A stretch of DNA of 64,000 bases from Torulaspora globosa (Eukaryota > Ascomycota > Saccharomycetes > Saccharomycetales > Saccharomycetaceae). Below are positions 48,912-58,001 of the stretch, piece after piece. A program made the position numbers and the translations under genes. The stretch is from contig NC_050728.1 of NCBI RefSeq assembly GCF_014133895.1, forward strand, positions 1,178,001 to 1,242,000, in the 5' to 3' direction. Numbering within the stretch: position 1 is the stretch's first letter; the number at the start of each line of letters is the position of its first letter. The notes below the pieces were generated by a model, which was not told the origin of the DNA, ran no database searches, and saw nothing but the letters and a program-made list of their open reading frames with translations.

Positions 48912-49339
48912 TGTTAATTCAGCTATAGTAGGCTTAGTGGTGTGCAATCTTTTCGACCAGGTAGATATCAGATATCAGCAAAACCTTCAAATTATATACA
49001 CAACGAAAGGGGTACAAGTGTAATTAAAAGAAAGAAAAATCGGATGTAGCCTGGAATGATAGCAGTCAATATAAAAAATTCAATCGATAATTAATTGCAC
49101 TATCGATCACTGTGGAGGACGAGCTCACTACGATTCTCGCCAATGCCAGTCGTTATTCCCTGTTCTGTTAGTGGGCATACGAGTCATCGAAAAATTTTTC
49201 AATATCGCTTTATTGGACTGAACACTAATAAGCTGGAATTTTAATCCAGGCATGAATAGTGACTTCTCTGGGGGTCTTGACTCCTGTTTTGGCTTCAGCT
49301 CAATGCTTGGCGACGTAGCCAATGGGCAGTAGTTGCAGT
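48912..49339 (-). promoter_or_regulatory. SHM2: SHM2 promoter with TGACTC motifs
   Basis: On the SHM2 strand ATGACTC is at 49181-49187; TGACTC on the plus strand is at 49278-49283. TGACTC is the core for Gcn4 and Bas1, which control one-carbon and purine genes including SHM2 in S. cerevisiae. The right part also carries the AGX1 3' end. A frame through this region on the minus strand is only the wrong-frame tail of AGX1. Confidence 0.45.
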
Positions 49340-50462
49340 CTAGCCTAGCTGGGAGCAGATAAGTTCGTAGCATCTTGAGATATGGTGCAACTGCTCGTTG
49401 CAGGCTGACTCTCCCATGTGTCCGATTCGCACGTACTTGGAGGCAATTGGCTTGTATATGCCTCCTGCTATGACGACACCGTTCTGCTTGAGGTAGGAGA
49501 TGAGCTTCGCGGGCTCGTCGACGTAGAAGGCGGTCAGTCCGTGGGCTGCGTCTTGCGAAGGGTAGCTGGTGACCAGTTTCAGCTTCAGGGTGTTGACAAG
49601 CTTGTTTTTGAGCCAATCGCTTGTTTCCTTGTGTTTGGCCCAGCGGGTCTCGAGCGAGTCGGCGAGCAGCTCCTTCAGAGCGACGTCCAGGCTGTTGATC
49701 AGCTGGATTGCGGGAGTGGCGAAATACGCTCCCTTGCCAGACTCGTAAGATTGCATGATCGGGATCCATTTTGGCAGGGAAGCGAAGAAAGAGCGAGTCT
49801 TGGCGGCGGGCGAGCGGGCATACTGCAGTGCTCTTGGGCTGATCATCGAGATGCTGAGCCCGGGTGGGGCGCCAACGGCCTTTTGAGACGCCGTTAAGCA
49901 GTAGTCGATGCCCCATTTCTCGAACTCGAACTCCTCACACCCGATGGAGCACACGCCATCGACGAGGACGAGCGTAGTGGGCGCAACAGAGCGAGTCAGC
50001 TCGGCGACCGCTTTCACGTCGCTCAGGACGCCGGTAGAGGTATCGACATGGGTGATTGTTATAGCCTTGTAAGACTTGCTCCGCAGCGCCTTTTCCACCT
50101 CCTCCAGCGGCACCTGCTCCCCCAGAAGGAGCGACTAGCTTATCGACCCTGGCGCCGTAAAGCTCCAAACACTCCGCAAACGAGTCTCCAAAGAACCCCG
50201 TCGAGAGAACCAGCACGTCTTCCTCTGGATAAACCAAGTTTGCCGCTGCAACGTCCCATCCCAGAGTCCCGGATCCAGCCAAGACAATCGGTTGGCCCTC
50301 GGTGTCGTGGGCCTTGAACAGTTTTCTACAGTTCTGGAGAACCCTCTGGAAAATGGCAGTGAATTCAGGGCCTGTGTGGCTCAGCGATGGACAGTCGAGC
50401 GCCTTCTGAACGTTCTCGCTCAGAAAGATGGGTCCTGGAATCAGTAAGGTGTCAGATGTCAT
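49340..50462 (-). CDS. AGX1: Alanine:glyoxylate aminotransferase, interrupted by one frameshift
   Basis: PLP enzyme making glycine from glyoxylate and alanine. Two frames cover it: residues 1-114 from the ATG at 50462 (MTSDTLLIPGPIFLSENVQ to YGARVDKLVAPS) and the remainder in a shifted frame down to 49340 (LGEQVPLEEVEKAL, ITHVDTSTGVLSD, VVDxVCSIG-like LVDGVCSIGCEEFEFEKWG, the PLP lysine in TASQKAVGAP, and IRIGHMGESACN-like end). Omitting one base in the run of five C (50119-50123, plus strand) joins them into about 373 aa, against 385 in S. cerevisiae. Both halves are well conserved, so the break is recent or a sequencing error. It matches YFL030W. Confidence 0.88.
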
Positions 50463-50760
50463 TGTGTTACGTATCTGCCACTCCTAAGAAGCCATTGAGA
50501 ACAAGATTGCTGCCATACACGACGTAGACGCCTGTATATATAGACTAACTAGACCGGGGATAACTCCGAGAAACAAATGACCTTAATGACAACCTTAATG
50601 ACAAGCTTCTCGGAGCAATGGCTTCCATCACATGACGTTTATTCAGCTGTATATAAAGTACTTAACTAGGATATAACGAACTGTCGAGCCAGTGCGGCTC
50701 TCTCCCAAACGTCGCAGCCGGTGGGCGCGCCGGATTGGGACGGTCACCACTCCTGGAGGA
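50463..50760. other. AGX1 upstream region with a 12-bp tandem duplication
   Basis: About 300 bp between the AGX1 start and HAC1 exon 2. CCTTAATGACAA occurs twice in direct succession at 50581-50604. No other element is recognised; the HAC1 3' untranslated region must also lie here. Confidence 0.5.
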
Positions 50761-51482
50761 TCATACGGCGAAAGAGTCGAGCTCAAATGACATTAAACTT
50801 GACTGCGCTTCGGACAGTGCAAGCGACTAGCTTCGAGGCACCAAGCGTGGGATCTTGTGAAGGACGAGGGGGGATTTCCACGCTTTCACCTCAAAGCTAA
50901 CGCTGTAAAAGCTGTAATCACTGCTGGATTACGCCAATCGTCGAATTCAAATGAGCTCTCCTCGTTACCGGCCAACCACAGGAGAGGTGGAGCCAAAGTT
51001 GACTCGTCGAAGACCGGAACCGGTTCGCTGAGTTGCTGCGACTTCGTCAGCAGCAGGTCCCAGCCCTGGTCTGCCTTTTCTTCGTCGTTGACAAAACTGA
51101 CCGGAGTCAATGCGGTCTGCGGTGGTGATTGGCCGTCCTCAGCGCCGCTCCCGCAGCCCGAGGCTTGCCCGTTGGGCACCGCTTCCTCCTTCTCACCATC
51201 GCTGGTCATCGACCTGTACTCTTGTAACAGTTCACGGCCCTCGTCGAGAACGACGTCGTCGAGGTTACCAATACACGCCAGAAGCCGCTCCATCACGTCG
51301 CATTTGTGTTCCAGGAGTTGCAAATGCATCCTCTTCTTCTCTCTGCTGTGGTGCGCGGCCTTGCGGTTCCGGAGAATCCTCTCGATCCTTCTTTGTTCTT
51401 TCTCCTCCTTGGTCCTGGCCCTCTTTCTTGGTGGCAAGGTTACCTTGAAATCGTCCGGTATCTCTAGATGTTTTTGTTCCAT
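50761..51482 (-). CDS. HAC1: bZIP activator of the unfolded protein response, with Ire1-type intron
   Basis: Spliced product: exon 1 51482-50924 and exon 2 50810-50761, giving 202 aa. The bZIP basic region is RRIERILRNRKAAHHSREKK (about residues 32-51), preceded by TLPPRKRARTKEEKEQ, followed by a leucine zipper. Exon 1 ends DDWRNP, as in S. cerevisiae (DNWRNP), and splicing adds EAQSSLMSFELDSFAV, aligning with the activating tail of spliced Hac1. Without splicing the frame runs 12 codons into the intron and ends AVITAFTALALR, whose first four residues match the unspliced S. cerevisiae tail. It matches YFL031W. Confidence 0.95.
50811..50923 (-). other. HAC1: HAC1 non-spliceosomal (Ire1/tRNA-ligase) intron, 113 nt
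   Basis: The 5' site sits in a hairpin with a perfect 6-bp stem GUAAUC/GAUUAC and the 7-nt loop CAG|CAGU. The 3' site sits in a hairpin with stem ACUGU/GCAGU (one G-U) and loop CCG|AAGC. Both loops fit the Ire1 rule C-N-G with G at position 6 and cleavage after the first G. The ends are not GT-AG. S. cerevisiae has a 252-nt intron, so this one is less than half as long. Confidence 0.93.
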
Positions 51483-51508
51483 ACTGCTAACTAATAAGCC
51501 AGGCTTCC

Positions 51509-51520
51509 AATCCCCCCCTC
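51509..51520 (-). promoter_or_regulatory. HAC1: HAC1 5'-leader segment complementary to the intron
   Basis: The leader, 27-38 nt before the ATG, reads GAG-G6-AUU (seven G in a row) on the mRNA. The intron at 50866-50876 reads AAU-C6-UC. They pair over about 11 bp with one bulged G. In S. cerevisiae a leader/intron pairing blocks translation of unspliced HAC1 mRNA. Confidence 0.7.
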
Positions 51521-51663
51521 AGTGGCTGTTGCCTTTGTCCTTGCTTTCTTCTGAAGAGAAGGACGAGCGAGGACACGGTGGTCGGAGAGGCGCCTTTATA
51601 TATTCTTCAGCCGTGTCGTTCTGCACGAGGTGTGCAAGAAGGCGTAGTCGAAGGCTTTGAGAG

Positions 51664-52494
51664 CTAGAGTTTACGAGGCTTCTTGACCTCAGGCTCTTCC
51701 GGGTTCTCCACGGTGGCCTCTACGTCGCCTGGGCTACCGACACGCTTCTCCTGCGACGGCTCTACTGAGCTCTCTTCTTGGGCAGTACGCTCCTTCACGA
51801 AATCAGCGGTCTCTTGTTCGCTCTTGAGATAGTGGCTTCTGTACCATCGCAACTGCTCGATGCTCTCGAGTATGTCGCTCTTGGCCGTGTGAGTCTGCTT
51901 CTTTCTGGGCGCCAAGCGGGCCAACGCAGGGTTGTGTCTCGAACACACCTCCATGATGGAACTCACGTCGACCAGACGGTAGAAAAGGTGGTCTATCACT
52001 CTGGGAAACTCCTTCAACATGAACAGCCGGTCCATATGAACCGAATTGCCAGCAAGCACTCCAACTCGGGGCTCAGGAACGTATTTCTTGATGAACTGCA
52101 GCAACTCCTGCTCCACCTGCTCGCGGGACTTGTCACTCTCAAGCACCTTCTTGGTCAAGCCGCTGGCACCGTGGTGCTCGATGCACCACTCGTTCATCGA
52201 CTCCATGACCTTCGCATCGTAGTGGATCACGCTCTCGTAGCAGTTGTCCTGCACTATCTCAAGATTTCCGTCCGTCACAACGCAGCACACCTCTATAATT
52301 CTGTCGCTGTGATGGTTCAGACCGGTCATCTCACAGTCTATCCACACCAGCGGGCTGGACACCGGTTTTGTCTCTGCGAACCCGTTCATCACTCGTTTCT
52401 CTAAGTACCTGTTGCGTCCCTTGTATAAGCTCAAGTTCCTGGCTTGTATTCTAGCAAACGACCTCGTACCCGCGGTGAATGCACAAAAGAGCAT
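51664..52494 (-). CDS. REX2: Mitochondrial 3'-5' exoribonuclease Rex2 (oligoribonuclease)
   Basis: DEDDh exonuclease, 276 aa (269 in S. cerevisiae), that trims RNA and degrades short oligoribonucleotides; the S. cerevisiae protein is mitochondrial. Exo I is WIDCEMTGLNHHSDRIIEV with D53 and E55; Exo II and III are AGNSVHMDRLFM and HTAKSDILESIEQL. The ATG at 52494 begins MLFCAFTAGTRSFARIQARN, a basic presequence; a longer frame upstream begins only at TTG. The C-terminus is acidic with a KKPRKL end. It matches YLR059C. Confidence 0.93.
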   Translation of the reverse strand: MLFCAFTAGTRSFARIQARNLSLYKGRNRYLEKRVMNGFAETKPVSSPLVWIDCEMTGLNHHSDRIIEVCCVVTDGNLEIVQDNCYESVIHYDAKVMESMNEWCIEHHGASGLTKKVLESDKSREQVEQELLQFIKKYVPEPRVGVLAGNSVHMDRLFMLKEFPRVIDHLFYRLVDVSSIMEVCSRHNPALARLAPRKKQTHTAKSDILESIEQLRWYRSHYLKSEQETADFVKERTAQEESSVEPSQEKRVGSPGDVEATVENPEEPEVKKPRKL

Positions 52495-52961
52495 GAGAAC
52501 CAAGCAATTGAGACCAAGCTTAGCACACAATGTACTAAGTCATTGCACCGTAACTGGTCGAAATTTTTCACTACAGAGCGCAGAATAGCAAGGTAAAGAC
52601 AATGGCAGAAGCAGCAAGATGCGATGTTTATAGCCATTGTGGTCTTCTTGGACCCTGATAAGGACCAGAGGACTGACTACGAAAGCTTTCGTTGTTCTCT
52701 TCTCTTAACTGTTGGTAAACTGTTTGCGCTCGTCCCGCCTTGCACTAGAAATCGAAATCAAGACATACTCCGTAACTACATCGTTAGTCGATTAGAGAGA
52801 AGGATTAGCGTCTATTTCATGCTCACAGTGATCAGGACTGCGTATTTATCGACATCCAATTCGCATTGGTGCTTTGAAGCGAATAACTGAGACCATTATT
52901 ATCGTGTATCCCTTGCTTTGATTTTAGGATTTGTGCTGTGACCCTCAGATTAGTGCTGTCG
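52495..52961. promoter_or_regulatory. Divergent REX2 / RIM15 intergenic region
   Basis: About 470 bp. One GATAAGG occurs near 52657. An 88-codon plus-strand frame has no family features and is probably chance. No other element is clear. Confidence 0.4.
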
Positions 52962-55900
52962 ATGGATAATCCTAGTGGTGAAGACCAGGGCTCGCTCCTG
53001 TTGCGTACCAAATCGTCAACATCCAGCCGGTCTACGACTTCTTCGAACTATGATAGATATTTGCAGCTTGCAACTGAAAAGAATCCGGTTATGCTACTGG
53101 AATTGGACCAAGATGGCACAATACGGTACCTCTCTGAGCTTTGGGACAAGATTGTGGGTCCAAGAAGCACCTCGCAGATTTCTGAGCTGATCGTAGGTTC
53201 GGAGCAAGATAAACATGTGTTCCATAGAGCCATGGAGATGATGCTGTCTAATGAGAACGTGAGCTATACGGTGACTTTCAATGTGCTCACCAGTGACAAG
53301 AATGAGGATAAAGACGCGGATTATGAACTAGATACTACTAACGAGAACGATGACAATAACGATAATGGGCGAACGGACGTCGCCATCGAGGAAGATAATA
53401 TTATGACTTTGGAAGCTTGCGGGATCCTGCTTCGCGACAATTCAACACAACTTTTTACGCATTCCATGTGGACGGTCAAACCGTTCCAGCCGTTCCTGGT
53501 AGAGAACGAGCTGGAAGTGACGTTGCCGCCGGACCTGATCAAAAGGCTAGGGTTTGGTGCCACTATCTTTGCAGAGTATTTGAAAGCCATAGAGTTCGAT
53601 CAAATATTATACGAGACAAATCTGCCTTCGCCAAAGATGGAGCTTTGCAGAGTTTGTGAGACCTTTGTGCCGGCGTGGTGGTTGGAAGCTCATTCCCGTA
53701 ACTGCATCTGCGAACACAGAATTGATTCCTTTCTGCACCTATTACATGACAATTTGGTTGAGCAGCTAGCTCTGCTTCAGAGCGAATCGCTTACCGAGTA
53801 CAAGAGTTTGCCAATAAATATGCGATCACGCACTACCGAGAGGATCGTGGCACAACTCCAGGAACTCTGTGAGATTGCCATTGACATAAATCAAAGCGAA
53901 ATGCGTGTTCATCAAAATGAAGACATCTCCACGGAAGCCTTACTAGCTAATCCAATGAACTTGACCCAAAGCACCTCTATGGGAGCTTACGATTTTTCAC
54001 CAAATTCTAAATGGAATATAGAAAATGTTCAAAATTGGCAATTGTCTATGAAAGAAGAATTAAGCCAGGACGAAGGACTAAATTTATTGGTCTCAGATAC
54101 CGTTGACCTCGCCAAGAAAAAGGTCGACGCTATTTTGAGACTGGATAATGCGATGACGTACTCTCTAAGAATAAAAAATGAAGTCAATAATTGGGTTTTA
54201 CAACTCATTCTGCTCCAAATTGAGAATAACAGGATGAACGCTGGTCTTTATACTGATTATGACGGAAAAGAACTCGGTATCATTAGTGAGGAGAATTCTG
54301 GTGGTCATAAGAACTCAGTACTTGATGATGAAAAATTACCATCTGCTTCATCTTGTGCAATCAGTGACACTGTGATCGAACAATCGTCATCGGCGAGGAC
54401 GGCAGAACCAGCTCTTAGTGCAATTTCAAATGTCAAAATTGCCTCTCCGCAACCACATCGTGTCCAACAAAGTGAGATCTTTGCTCCTTCATATCTGGTG
54501 AATGATCAGATTGCAGAAACAAGCTCCAAGGATACAACAATCCGACACACCCAAAGACAAGGACGAAGAAATGGGGAACATGACTTAGGTACAGGTCATA
54601 GCGGTTCGCTTTCTAGATCTTTAACACCAAAGCAAAGGATTGAAAGTCATCCCTCTCAGTCCCCAAGCGGATATTATAGCCTGGAGTCCAAGAAAGACGA
54701 ACAGGTCGATGGCGAGATTGTTGAGAATTCAGAATCCAGTCAAAGCTCTCTTCCGGCACTTATTTCCAACAGACAGCACACTACTGGCTCTTCAATAGTG
54801 CCGAAGTTAAAATCGACGATCTCTCTTACTCCTGGGAGAAACTCACCTCTGCCTCACTCGTTAACTGCTGCTCAAATGTCCCGAAAGAGTAGCAGCACCA
54901 AGCTTAACCAAGAAAGATCACCCATTGTGTCACCATTTGCTTCAGCCAAAGATTATTTAACTCCCGAGCAGCATCCTAACTTGTTGAGCATACCCAAGCA
55001 GCCACTTTCTCCATTGCTACTTGCTACCAACCAATTAAAAAACTCTACCCCCAGTATAAGAGATTACGATATTCTCAAACCAATAAGCAAAGGCGCTTAT
55101 GGTAGTGTCTATCTCTCTCGCAAGAAACTTACCGGTGAGTACTTTGCAATCAAAGTACTGAAAAAGTCGGATATGATTGCAAAGAATCAAATTACGAATG
55201 TTAAATCTGAGCGAGCAATTATGATGGTCCAAAGCGATAAACCGTACGTTGCTCGGCTTTTTGCATCCTTCCAAAACAAAGATAACCTTTTCCTGGTAAT
55301 GGAATATCTGCCTGGCGGTGATCTTGCTGCACTTATTAAAATGATGGGAAGCTTACCTAGCGAATGGACTAAGCAATACATTAGCGAAGTAATTGTTGGA
55401 GTTGAGGACATGCATCAGCTTGGAATCATTCATCATGATTTGAAGCCGGACAATTTATTAATCGACAGTAACGGACATGTTAAGCTGACTGATTTCGGTC
55501 TGTCCAGAGCCGGTCTGGTTCGCAGGCATCAACACAATCCACCTTCGACCCGATTGAGTCTTTCATCCAGTTATGGCATCTCTGGAAGCCCTATTGAGTC
55601 CAAAAATGTCACCGGTCACAATCGAAAGAGAAGTAGCACATCCACAAATTGCAGCAATCACAGCGGTAGCAAAGTGCCACCACGCAGTAGACAGAATTCC
55701 ATCAAGCAGGAGAATATAGAAGCGCATTGCTCGCCTCATATTCTGAAAGAAGGCTCTTATGAGAAGCCTCCTATCGATTCACCCGCCAACTTTCACCTTA
55801 GCAACGAAATATCTGCTTTACATCGCAGTGATTCTCAGATGTCGTTTTCTTTCATGAACCCGTCACGATCCACCACACCAACCCCGCCACTGGTTGGTTC

Positions 55901-57761
55901 TTTTCAGGGTCGAAGTGGCTCGACAGATATGCCTGTTGATCTAAGCACACCGAGCGATTTGGCTTTATTCAATCCAGACGATTCCAGGCAAGAAATGAAT
56001 TTTTTTGGAACACCAGACTACCTTGCTCCTGAGACCATCGAAGGTACAGGCGAGGATGATACCTGCGATTGGTGGTCTGTTGGATGTATATTATTCGAGC
56101 TGATTTTCGGATATCCTCCATTTCATGCTAGTTCGCCAGAGAAGGTGTTTACCAATATTTTATCTGGGGTCATCGAGTGGCCGGACTTCTCGTCCCCTGA
56201 GGATAAATTAGCTTTTGAGTCTTCACACGCCAAGGACTTGATAGAGAGGCTATTAGTTGTAGACCCTTCAAAAAGACTTGGCTTCAACGGTGCCCAGGAG
56301 ATAAAGGATCATCCTTATTTCAAGGACGTGGACTGGGAGAACGTTTATGAAGAAGAAGCGTCATTTGTCCCCGCCGTTGAACATCCAGAGGATACCGACT
56401 ACTTCGATTTAAGAGGGGCCATTCTAGAGGACTTTGGTGATGAAGATGATGTACCTAGTGCTCCTTTGCCTAGTGCTGACGCACCGACTGGTTTCGGCCA
56501 ACTTTTATATGCAGATGAAAACATCAAAAAAACGCCCTCTACTGCTTCCAGCAACAACCCTGTGAGTATTGTCAACACACCTGTCAACAAACTAAGCATT
56601 TCTTCTGTGCTAGAATCAGTTTCCCCCGAAAATAGCAGCCGTTCATCCTTGCCAGTTAAGCACATGCCTCTGGCGATTCCTCCTCATATGCGCGATCGCA
56701 GGATAAGTAAGCTTAATGATTCTCAGACGGAATTTGGGTCATTTTATTTTAGAAATCTGTCTGCCTTGGACAAAGCCAACAAAGATGCTATTAACAGGTT
56801 GAAAAGTAAGCACATGACAGACAGCGTTGGGGTCCATCGTCGGGCCTCATCTGTATCGTATATCAGCTCATCGTCTGATAGTTCAAACTGCAAAACCAGA
56901 ACCGGTAAAGTCTCAGCTACGGGTTCACCCGTTTGCGGTAAGCCTACTAGCACCTCAGACTCTCCCTACTTCGGATCTTCCTCTCCAGATCTTAGTATCA
57001 GCATCGAAACGGCCGGATTGTCGAGGAAAGGCAGCGGTGACAACAATGTACAAACTCCAGCTAGCAGCTATTTCATGCCGTGGAACGACGAGTCACCGTC
57101 GAGCACCAAGATCCGATCACCGCTTTCGCCCTCCAATGTCACGTCGCCTACTTCTCCTACGTTTGCTCCAGCAGCCTCATCAAACTCCGTACGCACGAGG
57201 TTGACGACAAAATGTTCTTCTCAAAGAACCAGCTCTGGCGACATATCTGCTGAAGAGAACGATCGTCTAGCAGCCATACTGAAGGTCAACTCGCTACGTT
57301 ACAGAAGGCGTAGTGGTCGTAAGAGCTCTGCCAGCAGCGACTTAAATTATCGTATGGACGTTTTAGTATGCGAGCCAATTCCGATCCATAGGTACCGTGT
57401 TACAAAGGATTTAGAATCATTGGGGTGCACCGTAGTCAGCGTCGGTGCCGGCGACGAGCTAGTCAGCAGAGCGACCAGTGGTATTAAATTTGATCTCATA
57501 ATAACTGCTCTAAAACTGCCTAAGCTCGGTGCTGTGGACATAGTGAAACTACTCAAGCAAACGAACGGCATTAATGCGACCACCCCAGTGGTCGCTGTGA
57601 CCAATTACTATCAAGAAGCTGTGAACGGTAACGTCTTCGATGACGTCCTCGAGAAACCTGTCAATTATGATCAATTGCGCAAAGTCGCCGCCAAGTACGC
57701 CCTCGAAAAGGTCGAGAAACAAGAAGACACTATCGTGAGTGACAGCGAATTCAGCCAGTGA
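52962..57761 (+). CDS. RIM15: Quiescence-entry protein kinase Rim15 (Greatwall family)
   Basis: 1599-aa kinase (1770 in S. cerevisiae) integrating TORC1, PKA and phosphate signals at entry into stationary phase and meiosis. Domains in order: PAS-like region (about residues 35-110), a zinc-finger-like CRVCETFVPAWWLEAHSRNC (C229, C232, H247 region), a long Ser-rich part, the kinase domain from Y702 (ISKGAYGSVY), catalytic loop HHDLKPDNLLID (D826), DFG at 844-846, an insertion of about 160 residues before FFGTPDYLAPE, and a receiver-like domain at about 1465-1590. The receiver reads FDLIITALKLPKLGA, without the usual phospho-acceptor Asp. The ATG at 52962 is the first. It matches YFL033C. Confidence 0.94.
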   Translation: MDNPSGEDQGSLLLRTKSSTSSRSTTSSNYDRYLQLATEKNPVMLLELDQDGTIRYLSELWDKIVGPRSTSQISELIVGSEQDKHVFHRAMEMMLSNENVSYTVTFNVLTSDKNEDKDADYELDTTNENDDNNDNGRTDVAIEEDNIMTLEACGILLRDNSTQLFTHSMWTVKPFQPFLVENELEVTLPPDLIKRLGFGATIFAEYLKAIEFDQILYETNLPSPKMELCRVCETFVPAWWLEAHSRNCICEHRIDSFLHLLHDNLVEQLALLQSESLTEYKSLPINMRSRTTERIVAQLQELCEIAIDINQSEMRVHQNEDISTEALLANPMNLTQSTSMGAYDFSPNSKWNIENVQNWQLSMKEELSQDEGLNLLVSDTVDLAKKKVDAILRLDNAMTYSLRIKNEVNNWVLQLILLQIENNRMNAGLYTDYDGKELGIISEENSGGHKNSVLDDEKLPSASSCAISDTVIEQSSSARTAEPALSAISNVKIASPQPHRVQQSEIFAPSYLVNDQIAETSSKDTTIRHTQRQGRRNGEHDLGTGHSGSLSRSLTPKQRIESHPSQSPSGYYSLESKKDEQVDGEIVENSESSQSSLPALISNRQHTTGSSIVPKLKSTISLTPGRNSPLPHSLTAAQMSRKSSSTKLNQERSPIVSPFASAKDYLTPEQHPNLLSIPKQPLSPLLLATNQLKNSTPSIRDYDILKPISKGAYGSVYLSRKKLTGEYFAIKVLKKSDMIAKNQITNVKSERAIMMVQSDKPYVARLFASFQNKDNLFLVMEYLPGGDLAALIKMMGSLPSEWTKQYISEVIVGVEDMHQLGIIHHDLKPDNLLIDSNGHVKLTDFGLSRAGLVRRHQHNPPSTRLSLSSSYGISGSPIESKNVTGHNRKRSSTSTNCSNHSGSKVPPRSRQNSIKQENIEAHCSPHILKEGSYEKPPIDSPANFHLSNEISALHRSDSQMSFSFMNPSRSTTPTPPLVGSFQGRSGSTDMPVDLSTPSDLALFNPDDSRQEMNFFGTPDYLAPETIEGTGEDDTCDWWSVGCILFELIFGYPPFHASSPEKVFTNILSGVIEWPDFSSPEDKLAFESSHAKDLIERLLVVDPSKRLGFNGAQEIKDHPYFKDVDWENVYEEEASFVPAVEHPEDTDYFDLRGAILEDFGDEDDVPSAPLPSADAPTGFGQLLYADENIKKTPSTASSNNPVSIVNTPVNKLSISSVLESVSPENSSRSSLPVKHMPLAIPPHMRDRRISKLNDSQTEFGSFYFRNLSALDKANKDAINRLKSKHMTDSVGVHRRASSVSYISSSSDSSNCKTRTGKVSATGSPVCGKPTSTSDSPYFGSSSPDLSISIETAGLSRKGSGDNNVQTPASSYFMPWNDESPSSTKIRSPLSPSNVTSPTSPTFAPAASSNSVRTRLTTKCSSQRTSSGDISAEENDRLAAILKVNSLRYRRRSGRKSSASSDLNYRMDVLVCEPIPIHRYRVTKDLESLGCTVVSVGAGDELVSRATSGIKFDLIITALKLPKLGAVDIVKLLKQTNGINATTPVVAVTNYYQEAVNGNVFDDVLEKPVNYDQLRKVAAKYALEKVEKQEDTIVSDSEFSQ

Positions 57762-58001
57762 TCCGCTGCGATCCTCCATCGACCATTCTTCTAAGCTCAG
57801 TAGGCATCTTGAGCTGTTGCTTGGCGATGGAGTTTGATCATCACTTTCCACGTGTAAAATTTTTCGACGGTCAGTTCAGCTACAGAGATCGCATTGAGCA
57901 TACAAATTATGAGTTAACCGTTCACCATCTCCATTGCCATTGTATTGAATCGTACTTGAGTTTGAGTCCTTAATCATTGTTACGGTTAGAAGTTTCCTAT
58001 C

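Noticed and set aside
49128..49916. 262-codon minus-strand frame beside AGX1
   Set aside because: It runs through AGX1 in the wrong frame; the correct frame contains all conserved aminotransferase residues.
52624..52890. 88-codon plus-strand frame between REX2 and RIM15
   Set aside because: No recognisable motif, lies in a divergent promoter region.
57758..57973. 71-codon frame after RIM15
   Set aside because: Begins at the RIM15 stop and has no coding signal; probably the 3' untranslated and FRS1 promoter region.
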